In this document: positions 18,942 through 25,890 of the stretch, one piece after another | Position numbering within the stretch: position 1 is the first letter of the stretch | How the letters are laid out: every line of letters starts with the position of its first letter | Source: Bacillota bacterium | GTDB lineage: Bacteria > Bacillota > Clostridia > Lachnospirales > Lachnospiraceae | Reading direction: 5' to 3' | Assembly: GCA_023442465.1 (NCBI GenBank) | Contig: JAEZZQ010000042.1 | Span: forward strand, 87,810 to 151,809 | DNA length: 64,000 bases | The notes under the pieces: model-generated | Told to the model about the DNA's origin: nothing | Databases searched by the model: none | What the model saw: only the letters and a program-made list of their open reading frames with translations | Program-made: the position numbers and the translations under genes

Positions 18942-19063
18942 ATGAAATTAACAGACAAATTAAAAAAAGAACATACAGAAAATATTTATGCGAATGAAGA
19001 GATGAATAAAATCGGATAAGGTAGAATAAGTATTTGCCCATACAAGGGGCATTTCGTGATTAA
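18942..19063 (+). pseudogene. Remnant related to the 17681-17906 pseudogene
   Basis: It starts MKLTDKLKKEHTENIYANEE, stops early, then continues with a relic KYLPIQGAFRD. This parallels MRLIDRSKGRIRNICTNEE and KYIPIKKRA in the remnant after the first SDR. The preceding spacer (ttgcagaaagaa) is also shared. It suggests that the SDR-terminator-small-gene module exists here in two diverged copies. Confidence 0.45.
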
Positions 19064-19337
19064 ATAGAAAAGGATTATTAAGTGTGGATGAATTATAGAG
19101 TCAAGTGTTCTAAAGCGAAATGATGCATAGAAACCATTAGGATTATGGAATATTATGAAAAAAGTGAATGTGAAGCATGTGTATAGGATGGTTTATAAAA
19201 ATGAATTCCGGTTTTCTTCCGAAAAAGAAAAGAAATATCATGTATCGATTTACAATATTTGAAGTTATAGTTTGGATATTAGTGACAAAAAAAGACATAC
19301 TTATTTTAAAATATAAAATAAGGAGTTGAATGATATT

Positions 19338-19772
19338 ATGATAGAACCAGATACCATAAAATTATTGCGTGAGTGCAATGCAGGAATTAAAATGGGAGTT
19401 GAGTCAATTGATGAGGTGTTAGAATATGTTTCTGATAATAATTTGAAAACATATCTGATTGACTGCAAAAGTAACCATGATAAATTAGAAGCGGAAATTG
19501 ACGCCCTTTTAAAGGAATTTCACGACGATGGTAAAGAACCAAGTCCAATAGCTAAAAGCATGTCGTGGATAAAAACAAATGTTAAATTGGTTATGAATGG
19601 CTCAGATCAAACAATTGCTGATTTGATAACAGATGGTTGTAATATGGGCGTAAAGTCGCTTAACAAATATCTAAACCAGTATAAAGCGGCTGATGAAAAA
19701 TCTAAAGATATTACGAAACGGCTTATTGGACTTGAGAAAAAGCTTGCTGAAGATATGTACCAATTTTTATAA
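19338..19772 (+). CDS. Small all-helical protein, possibly ferritin-like bundle
   Basis: 144 aa, predicted as a four-helix bundle with heptad-like spacing and no signal peptide. Landmarks are ECNAGIKMGVESIDEVL, SNHDKLEAEIDALLKEFHDDGK and DGCNMGVKSLNKYLNQY. The pattern of two paired helices with Asp/Glu/His is compatible with ferritin-like or DUF2383-type bundles, but no clear di-iron ExxH pair is visible, so function is left open. ATG 19338 is chosen with AGGAG 12 nt upstream, over a TTG at 19326. Confidence 0.65.
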   Translation: MIEPDTIKLLRECNAGIKMGVESIDEVLEYVSDNNLKTYLIDCKSNHDKLEAEIDALLKEFHDDGKEPSPIAKSMSWIKTNVKLVMNGSDQTIADLITDGCNMGVKSLNKYLNQYKAADEKSKDITKRLIGLEKKLAEDMYQFL

Positions 19773-19866
19773 ATAAGATAGTCACAATAAAAAAGAGATT
19801 CATGACAAGCAGCGTTCCGCTGTTTGTAGAAGTGTGCTTATTTATAACTTGCAGATACAAAAATAT

Positions 19867-19968
19867 CAGGCGATAATTAAATACAAGTTTGGTTTACATT
19901 TTATTCAGGAGATGCCGGAAGCGGGAAAAGTGCTCGATGAACTTGTGAAAATGGTTATGTACAAATAA
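19867..19968 (+). pseudogene. C-terminal fragment of an unrecognised gene
   Basis: A 33-residue open stretch, IIKYKFGLHFIQEMPEAGKV then LDELVKMVMYK and a stop, with no start codon or RBS. It looks like the tail of a larger gene lost by deletion. The identity is unknown. Confidence 0.3.
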
Positions 19969-20002
19969 AAATGATTTTGTTGCTGTAACTAACAAAGAAT
20001 AC

Positions 20003-20145
20003 TTAAGTTAGTGGAATAGCCATGAATGTATCTAAAAACCAACCATCAATATTACGATTGTTGGTTTTTTGTCTGCAGCAGCCCTTTTTTCGTATGGAAG
20101 ATACCCGTTTTCGGATGGGCGCTTTTCTTTTATCCCACTAACTTA
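20003..20145. repeat. 143-bp element bounded by a 12-bp perfect inverted repeat
   Basis: ttaagttagtgg (20003-20014) and ccactaacttaa (20134-20145) are exact inverted repeats. Between them lies a terminator-like hairpin (aaaaaccaac / gttggttttt near 20034-20072) and no gene. The form resembles a small non-autonomous element (MITE-like). The inner hairpin can also end transcription entering from the left. Confidence 0.4.
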
Positions 20146-20179
20146 AATTGTTCATAAAATATCATGGTAAACAAATGCA

Positions 20180-20626
20180 TCAATAATATTTTGCAGGTAC
20201 CCAATCTTCAGTCTTTTCAAAATTAGTATTGTATGGAAGGAAGGGAGGTGCAATGGTTAGAGACATTTTTAAATTAATATTTCCGATATTAAGAATATTG
20301 TGCCAGGTTCCAGACGGAACAAATATAGAAAACCCTCTAGATGCTTGCGTCTGAAAATTGAGATATTCTTGTCTCATGCCCATAATAACCAAAGCAGTAC
20401 CCTGTTCAATATAATAAAACTGATCTGAATTTATAAGCATATCCAATCCGGCTTCTCCATTAACCGGAATCGTCATAAGCCCCAACTGCATGTATAGGCC
20501 GGTCCACCGGGCAGTAAAAAAGTTGGTATTGTTTAAGACATCCTGTCTTAGATTTGTTACAAAAGGATTAGGCCCCTGATTGATATTGTTTGTGCTGCCG
20601 GGGAAACCGCCGGTATATATATCCAT
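20180..20626 (-). CDS. Cupin-domain protein
   Basis: 148 aa. The central region has the cupin beta-strand pattern: DQFYYIEQGTALVIMG, followed by FSIFVPSGTWHNILNIG, which is the second cupin motif with a conserved His. Only one clear metal-ligand His is seen, so metal binding is uncertain. The N-terminus (MDIYTGGFPGSTNN) is Gly/Asn-rich. AGGAGTG lies 5 nt upstream of the ATG on the minus strand. It stands alone in the island; the role is unknown, possibly a sugar or small-molecule-binding coat or stress protein. Confidence 0.75.
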   Translation of the reverse strand: MDIYTGGFPGSTNNINQGPNPFVTNLRQDVLNNTNFFTARWTGLYMQLGLMTIPVNGEAGLDMLINSDQFYYIEQGTALVIMGMRQEYLNFQTQASRGFSIFVPSGTWHNILNIGNINLKMSLTIAPPFLPYNTNFEKTEDWVPAKYY

Positions 20627-20763
20627 ATTGTCACTCCTTGAGAGATTAGATAATAATATTATATGAGCCGGTTGTACTAAGTTATGTAGGATATTGATAA
20701 CTATGATAAATATTATTACATATATCTATTGCTTTTCTTTTATCCACTCATACAATTTTCTTG

Positions 20764-20792
20764 TTTACAAATAGAACAAATGTTTGTATAAT
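20764..20792 (+). promoter_or_regulatory. Promoter of the 66-aa gene
   Basis: TTTACA (20764-20769), a 17-bp spacer and a perfect TATAAT (20787-20792), 39 nt before the start codon. Confidence 0.6.
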
Positions 20793-20831
20793 CATATCTG
20801 TAAATAAAGTAAGAAAGTAGAGGGTAGCGAA

Positions 20832-21032
20832 ATGGTATTTTATAAAGAGATATTTTTTGAAAACAAAAAGTCCTTTTTAATCTATAATCTATTAATTAAT
20901 AATAATGCAAATATTCATTTACATCTTGCAAAGGATAGGGTGATTAAAGAGACAGATATTTTAGAATTGTGGAGTTTAATAAATAAAGACAAAATACTTC
21001 TTCCGGTGTACAATTTAAAAATGCTTGATTAG
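20832..21032 (+). CDS. Small protein of unknown function (66 aa)
   Basis: It has a consensus-like promoter upstream and GAGGG before the ATG, so expression is plausible. The protein (starting MVFYKEIFFENKKSFLIYNL) is rich in Asn, Ile and Lys, has no signal peptide and matches no motif I know. The composition follows the AT-rich island. It could be an intact small accessory gene or the surviving N-terminal part of a longer one. Confidence 0.45.
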   Translation: MVFYKEIFFENKKSFLIYNLLINNNANIHLHLAKDRVIKETDILELWSLINKDKILLPVYNLKMLD

Positions 21033-21114
21033 TGAATATTTACCCAGTCTTGTCCGTATACTATTGTAATTGTTTTTATCATAGAAGGAAAATTATGGAA
21101 GGAATCCTAAAAGG

Positions 21115-21348
21115 TCTATTGAAGAAAGAATTTCTGACAAAGAAGGATTAATCTCCGCATTACTAACTAGCATCAAATCAGAACAAGGTGAGCTAGAAGC
21201 CCTTTATAACGAAAAGAAGCTCAAGGACTTAGAAGCTGTAAGTGAACTCATTAGCGCGTCAGGATTAAGCCCCAACGAAGTCATAGAAGCAATAAAAACA
21301 TATGCTGATCAAAAAGAACAGTGCGGATCATTAAACCATAATTTGTGA
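21115..21348 (+). pseudogene. Fragment of a small unknown gene (copy 2)
   Basis: A 77-codon open stretch reading SIEERISDKEGLISALLTSI, then NEKKLKDLEAVSELISASG and LSPNEVIEAIKTYADQ. There is no start codon; the frame closes upstream at a TAG. It is homologous to the more damaged copy at 15983-16196 near the other end of the island. Confidence 0.55.
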
Positions 21349-21512
21349 AGGAAGTAATTATTGGCTCCAAAGCAAATATAGACGATTTAGATTTAGAATT
21401 ATTTCTATTATCTAACGGTTATAATCCAATGAAAGAGCAGTTCTTATCAATTAACTCGTTTACTTTAATTATATTTAGTATTATAATTTTTACATTGAAT
21501 ACGTTATATTAA
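21345..21512 (+). CDS. Possible small single-pass membrane protein (55 aa)
   Basis: A GTG-initiated frame overlapping the end of the preceding fragment. It begins MKEVIIGSKANIDDLDLELF and ends in a clear hydrophobic helix (FTLIIFSIIIFTLNTLY). No convincing RBS is seen, so it could be a gene tail rather than an intact gene. It directly precedes the 215-aa membrane protein (14 bp). Confidence 0.25.
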   Translation: MKEVIIGSKANIDDLDLELFLLSNGYNPMKEQFLSINSFTLIIFSIIIFTLNTLY

Positions 21513-21525
21513 AGGGGGAAATTAC

Positions 21526-22173
21526 ATGGAGATAGTAGCAACAATTACTTCTACAATAGTTTCAATGGTATCAATTATTCCTATTGTTAAAGATAAAATT
21601 TTTAGTATTAAAAGAATGAGGAAATACTATAAAAAATTAATCGTACCATATGTAAATGAACAAATTAGGAATAAAGATATAAAAACGTGTGAGTTTATAA
21701 AAAATCGATATAAAAGAACTAACGAAAATATCCCTAAATACGTAACTTATTTAATAGACAATAATGACAATGACAGATTAAATAAAGTTTTACTATATGA
21801 TTATTGTTTTATTTATAAGAATGAGAGAAATAATACTCTAAATTTCTTTAATAATTTTATGGGTATTCTAAAATTTATTTTGAATTTATCTACTGTAATA
21901 ATATTAGTATTTAGCGGTCTCTCATTTGCAATGTTTTTATATTTATCAGGTGAAGCACTAATAAATCTATTTAATAAAAACCTTTTAGACATTCGTAATC
22001 CAATTCCATATTTGATATTGTTCATATTCTTATTCTTTTTATCATTATTAATGTTTAAATGGAATCTCAAGTTAAGCCTTGATGTATATTCATTAAAATT
22101 AGACGATATTAAGAAGAACATAAATGATAGAATAGATTGGTATGACAAACAATATAATAAACGTTTTATATAA
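21526..22173 (+). CDS. Membrane protein of unknown function (215 aa)
   Basis: An N-terminal hydrophobic segment (residues 2-21), a charged basic middle, then two transmembrane helices around residues 112-140 and 158-178 (ILNLSTVIILVFSGLSF; PYLILFIFLFFLSLLMF), and a charged tail ending YDKQYNKRFI. Strong AAAGGGGGAAA lies before the ATG. Very AT-rich codon use fits the island. No family is recognised; the layout resembles small membrane effectors or immunity-type proteins, but there is no partner to support that. Confidence 0.55.
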   Translation: MEIVATITSTIVSMVSIIPIVKDKIFSIKRMRKYYKKLIVPYVNEQIRNKDIKTCEFIKNRYKRTNENIPKYVTYLIDNNDNDRLNKVLLYDYCFIYKNERNNTLNFFNNFMGILKFILNLSTVIILVFSGLSFAMFLYLSGEALINLFNKNLLDIRNPIPYLILFIFLFFLSLLMFKWNLKLSLDVYSLKLDDIKKNINDRIDWYDKQYNKRFI

Positions 22174-22236
22174 TAATATGAAAGGCTTCTTTCTTTGAAT
22201 TCATATTTTTATAATACATCAGGGGAGTAATATTAT

Positions 22237-22494
22237 AATGGTGCAAACATTGGAAATGGAGTTATAGCAGCAGCGGGGGCAGTAATCACTAAGGATATTC
22301 CCGACTATGCAGTTGTAGCGGGAGTTCCCGCTAGAATTATAAGATATAGGTTCACACCAGAGCAAATTGAAAAGCTTAATGCTATAGCATGGTGGGATTG
22401 GACAGACGAAAAAATTAGAAACTGCTATAATGATTTTTATGATGATATAGATGTATTTATAAGAAAATATGGGAGTATCCCAAAGTTTGTGTAA
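22237..22494 (+). pseudogene. C-terminal remnant of a hexapeptide (XAT-type) acetyltransferase
   Basis: 86 codons without a start. GNGVIAAAGAVITKDIPDYA and VVAGVPARIIRYRF are the end of a left-handed beta-helix acetyltransferase. WWDWTDEKI and the final FIRKYGSIPKFV are the C-terminal tail seen in CatB/Vat-type xenobiotic acetyltransferases. The frame is closed upstream by a TAA at 22228, so roughly the N-terminal 60 percent is gone. It is not functional, but it shows that a resistance-type gene once sat here. Confidence 0.75.
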
Positions 22495-22542
22495 ACCTTC
22501 AAACTGATGTAAGATAAAATTACTCAGTTTGGAGGTTTATTT

Positions 22543-22671
22543 ATGGCAAGGAAAAATGACACACCACAAAAAGCCGCACTGCGGGAATTCATGAGCAATT
22601 ACCTGAAACAAAACTTAGAAATATATTTTTTCGAGGGGATAGAATTTGAATCCCCCTCTCGCTACTCGTAG
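22543..22671 (+). pseudogene. N-terminal remnant of an IS256-family transposase
   Basis: It starts with GGAGG and ATG, then MARKNDTPQKAALREFMSNY and LKQN, which I recognise as the start of IS256-type (mutator) transposases of clostridia. Homology ends at about 22614, and the frame then reads through the tRNA-derived repeat to a stop at 22671. The catalytic DDE domain is missing, so the element is dead. The sequence at 22501-22540 may be its terminal region. Confidence 0.65.
22648..22664. repeat. attR-like sequence: second copy of the tRNA-Met 3' end
   Basis: An exact 17-bp copy of the last bases of tRNA-Met (15861-15877), same orientation. It is preceded by tcgaggg (22631), which also occurs just upstream in the tRNA T-arm, but here seven extra bases separate the two blocks. 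Confidence 0.75.
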
Positions 22672-22785
22672 ATGTGGAGACGCTGATTTACAACGTTTTC
22701 GCTTTTTTATTATAAAGAAAAACAGTTTTTGACTATATTTTTATAACATGTTACTTTCATTATGTGCCATGCAGACTTTATCACA

Positions 22786-22816
22786 TTGACTTTGCCCTTA
22801 GGGTAAGGTGTAAAGT
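22786..22816 (+). promoter_or_regulatory. MerR-type promoter with 19-bp spacer
   Basis: TTGACT (22786-22791) and TAAAGT (22811-22816) are 19 bp apart. The over-long spacer holds the dyad ccttagggtaagg. Elongated spacers with a central dyad are the hallmark of promoters activated by MerR proteins, here most likely the gene immediately downstream. Confidence 0.7.
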
Positions 22817-22851
22817 AAAGCATATGAGATACGTAAAAAGGAGGAAAAGCT

Positions 22852-23682
22852 ATGCTATCAATTGGTGAGTTTTCAAAGATATGCGAAGTATCCGCAAAGA
22901 CACTTCGTTACTATGCTGAAATAGAACTGATCATACCGGATGAAATCAACCCTGAGAATGGTTATAGATATTATTCTATCGAACAATTAGAAAAGATGTT
23001 GTTTATTAACCGTCTAAAATCATACAATTTTTCACTGGAAGAAATTAAAACAATACTTGAATCGGAAGAGTTACTGGATGAAAAACTTTTCCTGGCACTT
23101 ACCGGAAAGAAAAAAGAAATAGAGAAACAAGTGCAGGAATTTGAAGAGACTTTAGAACAAATAAATAATGATATATCAAATTTGAAAATGGGTAAATCAA
23201 TTATGTCGTATCTGGAAAGCATTGATGTTCAACTTGTAGAAGTACCAATGATGTATCTCCTATCTATCCGAAAAATGGTTACAGAATGCGAAGTTGCTGA
23301 AGAATATGGTAATTGTTTCAGTAAATTATTCAGGAAAATTGCCGACGATAAACTAACGATTCTTGCCCCGCCAATGGTACTTTTTCACAGTGCAGAATTT
23401 AGTCCTTCCGGTTTAGATATGGAATTTGCTGTCCCGGTAAAAGAATATGTTACGGGAACAAGAGACTTTTGCCCGGGACTGTGTTTAAAAACAATTATAT
23501 ATGGTTCTTATTCTGCTCTGTCTTCTGTATATACAAGGCAACGTGAATGGGCAGAAAAGGAAGGATATGAATGCGACAACGCTCTTTATGAAGTATATGT
23601 AACCGATCCTTCTCAAGTTTCAAACGAAAGTGAACTTATAACTGAAATTTATTATCCTGTTAAAAAGAAGCTCAAAAGATAA
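22852..23682 (+). CDS. MerR-family regulator with GyrI-like effector domain
   Basis: 276 aa. The N-terminal winged helix is typical: MLSIGEFSKICEVSAKTLRYYAEIEL (the first 20 residues give the HTH), then ENGYRYYSIEQLEKM. A coiled coil covers about 85-115, and a C-terminal GyrI-like/AraC effector-binding domain about 120-276 (PMMYLLSIRKMV). Such proteins bind bulky drugs or cations and activate efflux or detoxification genes. AGGAGG precedes the ATG. The 19-bp-spaced promoter upstream suggests autoactivation together with the serine hydrolase 23 bp downstream. Confidence 0.88.
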   Translation: MLSIGEFSKICEVSAKTLRYYAEIELIIPDEINPENGYRYYSIEQLEKMLFINRLKSYNFSLEEIKTILESEELLDEKLFLALTGKKKEIEKQVQEFEETLEQINNDISNLKMGKSIMSYLESIDVQLVEVPMMYLLSIRKMVTECEVAEEYGNCFSKLFRKIADDKLTILAPPMVLFHSAEFSPSGLDMEFAVPVKEYVTGTRDFCPGLCLKTIIYGSYSALSSVYTRQREWAEKEGYECDNALYEVYVTDPSQVSNESELITEIYYPVKKKLKR

Positions 23683-23705
23683 TAGTTGATAAGGGAGGAA
23701 TTTAT

Positions 23706-24683
23706 ATGAATCAGGAAAAAATGACAGAGCTGGAAATGAAAATAAACCATGATTACAGCAATATTGCAGGTATAGTTGTATTGAAAGAAGGTAGAACACT
23801 ATATGAAAATTATTTTAATGAATGTACTGCTTCCAGTAGAATCCATGTTTATTCAGTAACGAAAAGTATTGTTTCCATATTGTTTGGGATTGCCGCGGAC
23901 AAAGGATACATCAGAGATATCGATCAGAAAGTATTGGATTTCTTCCCTGATTACATAGTTAAAAGAAGGGAAAACACAATACGGAATGTTACAGTTAAGG
24001 ATTTATTGACAATGACAGCTCCGTATAAATATAAATTGGCACCGTATAAAAAGTATTTCACAAGTGATGACTATGTAAAATTTGCGCTTGATTTATTAGG
24101 GGGAAGAGGGCAGATAGGAAAATTTAGGTACGCACCCCTCATAGGACCGGATATTTTGTCAGGCATTCTTGTAAAAGCGACCGGGCAATCTGTATTTGAT
24201 TTCGCAATGAAACATTTATTCTCACCGCTGGGAATTAGCGTTAAGACCAATTTGGTTTTTCATAGTAAAGAGGAACAACTCGCATTTAACAAAGCGAGAA
24301 ATATCAGCGGCTGGGTTGTTGATCCGTCTGGAGTAAATACAGCAGGCTGGGGGCTTACGCTGACGCCTGTGGATATGGCCAGGATAGGTCAATTATATTT
24401 AGCCGGTGGAATATGGGAAAATAACCAAATTGTATCGTCTAAGTGGATAGAAGAGAGTACAAAGGAACATAGCCGATGGAAAAAGCTTGATTTGCCATAT
24501 GGATATTTATGGTGGATCGATAAGGATGGTTATGCAGCAATGGGAGATGGAGGAAATGTCATTTATGTCAATACAAGGAAAAATATGGTGATTTCCATTG
24601 CGTCTTTTTTTAGGCCAAATGTTAAGGACAGAATAGAATTTATCAAAGAATATATTGAACCAATCTTTGAGAATTGCGTATAG
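23706..24683 (+). CDS. Serine hydrolase, beta-lactamase class C / esterase fold
   Basis: 325 aa with the SxxK motif at Ser50-Val-Thr-Lys53 (VYSVTKSIVSILFGIA), an FRYAPLIG segment in place of the YxN motif, and GDGG at the KTG position near the C-terminus (AMGDGGNVIYV). There is no signal peptide, so it is probably a cytoplasmic esterase or amidase rather than a beta-lactamase. It is cotranscribed with the MerR regulator, suggesting it acts on the same hydrophobic or drug-like compound. Confidence 0.82.
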   Translation: MNQEKMTELEMKINHDYSNIAGIVVLKEGRTLYENYFNECTASSRIHVYSVTKSIVSILFGIAADKGYIRDIDQKVLDFFPDYIVKRRENTIRNVTVKDLLTMTAPYKYKLAPYKKYFTSDDYVKFALDLLGGRGQIGKFRYAPLIGPDILSGILVKATGQSVFDFAMKHLFSPLGISVKTNLVFHSKEEQLAFNKARNISGWVVDPSGVNTAGWGLTLTPVDMARIGQLYLAGGIWENNQIVSSKWIEESTKEHSRWKKLDLPYGYLWWIDKDGYAAMGDGGNVIYVNTRKNMVISIASFFRPNVKDRIEFIKEYIEPIFENCV

Positions 24684-24778
24684 TGAATGAAGCAGATGCA
24701 AAGAGCCAAATATAAAATCAGTATTTTTATGGCAATATCCGGATTTGGCGTATCTGGTATTAAGGATTATAAATTTAA

Positions 24779-24840
24779 CGAAGAAAACGGTAGCTGTAAT
24801 TCACCTTGATGTGATCTGCATGCTACAGTTTTCTTCGTTT
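24779..24840 (+). terminator. Terminator after the serine hydrolase
   Basis: cgaagaaaacggtagc pairs imperfectly with gctacagttttcttcg across a 30-nt loop, followed by TTTTTATTT. Confidence 0.65.
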
Positions 24841-25214
24841 TTATTTATGATATTCCATGAAAGCTCCATCATATCAAAGCTCATTCATAATTAATAAAAT
24901 AATAAATAGGTAGAAAATGATTTCTTAAATACGGCGCAATCTATGATAAACCCGCTGTGTTAGGAGATGGTTAAATTTCTCGTTCCTTTTCTTATAAAAA
25001 AATTGTTTTTATAAAGGGGAAGTGTTATGTTAGATATACAGGGTTGTAAGAACTGCACTGCGTAGTTTACAGGCTTTGAGACGGTAACGGGGGTGAAGGG
25101 ACTTCGATTCGTTTTTGGTTAAAGAACAATTTCACTCTTGTTTCAGAAGCGGAATAAAAAATATGCCGTGGCAATTACGCAGCGAGAGCTATAGATAGAA
25201 GAGGTGGTAACACA
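24841..25214. other. Intergenic region without a supported gene
   Basis: AT-rich up to about 25020. A 12-codon frame with a good RBS-like sequence starts at 25027 and ends in TAG. After that the sequence is GC-richer and may belong to the leader of the protease gene at 25215. No riboswitch was recognised. Confidence 0.4.
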
Positions 25215-25862
25215 ATGGATGTAGAAACACAAGCCTTACGGGAGGCGTCGATACGTTATCCCGAACGGCTTCATATTCATAAAGGGAGGGCGATTTCCTA
25301 TGGAGCTCATCAAGTCTGGTATCCGGGATGGATTCAGCGGATGAGCGGATGCGGCCCGACGGCAGCATCCAATTTACTGTGGTATCTGGCAGCTACCAGA
25401 CCGGAGGAATGCAGCGGGCTTTATGACGGAGACGGAACGAGCTATGCGGGAATGCTGCGTCTGATGGAGGAGGTCTGGAACTATGTAAAGCCGGGCTTGC
25501 GAGGGGTGGATAGAGCTTCTGTTTTTATTGACGGAGCAATCGGTTTTGGCGTAAAACATGAAATACCCTTGAAGGCCAGACTTTTGGAGGTTCCGGCAGA
25601 AGAAGAAATACGTCCTGGTATGGAAATGGTATTGGAGTTTCTAACCTCTGCCTTTTTAGATGATTTACCGGTAGCTTTTTTGAATTTATCGAATGGAGCG
25701 GTGCGAAACCTCGATAACTGGCACTGGGTGACTTTGGTGTCTACAGATGGGGATTTGAAAGCACAGATGTATGATCAGGGGAGGAAGCAGATTATCGATG
25801 TAAAGCTATGGCTTTCTACCACTGTCGGCGGAGGCGCTTTCATCGCATTAGAACCGCTTTAA
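25215..25862 (+). CDS. C39-like cysteine peptidase domain protein
   Basis: 215 aa with a papain-fold C39-like pattern: the nucleophile region MSGCGPTAASNLLWYL (Cys 46), the catalytic His region NWHWVTLVS (about residue 168) and a following YDQG segment. There is no signal peptide and no ABC-transporter fusion, so it is not a classical bacteriocin-processing protease. GAGGTGG precedes the ATG. The gene ends 28 bp before an aldo/keto reductase on the same strand, implying an operon. The substrate is unknown. Confidence 0.7.
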   Translation: MDVETQALREASIRYPERLHIHKGRAISYGAHQVWYPGWIQRMSGCGPTAASNLLWYLAATRPEECSGLYDGDGTSYAGMLRLMEEVWNYVKPGLRGVDRASVFIDGAIGFGVKHEIPLKARLLEVPAEEEIRPGMEMVLEFLTSAFLDDLPVAFLNLSNGAVRNLDNWHWVTLVSTDGDLKAQMYDQGRKQIIDVKLWLSTTVGGGAFIALEPL

Positions 25863-25890
25863 AGTATAAAACTATAAAGGAGGGTTTACC

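Larger units (their letters stand above)
15878..22664. mobile_element. Decayed genomic island integrated at tRNA-Met
   Basis: The segment between the tRNA-Met 3' end and its 17-bp direct repeat is AT-rich compared with both flanks. It is loosely packed and contains intact accessory genes (two SDRs, cupin, helical-bundle protein, small unknown proteins) mixed with gene remnants and a truncated IS256-type transposase. No integrase gene remains in it, so it is immobile on its own. Limits are inferred from the repeat; the accessory content continues past the right repeat to about 24.9 kb. Confidence 0.65.

Noticed and set aside
25027..25065. 12-codon ORF with RBS-like sequence
   Set aside because: Too short, with no conserved features; could be a relic but nothing supports a product.
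25100..25214. T-box-like sequence gaggtggtaacac before the protease gene
   Set aside because: Only a loose match to the T-box core, with no terminator/antiterminator pair and no specifier stem; the gaggtgg is adequately explained as the RBS.
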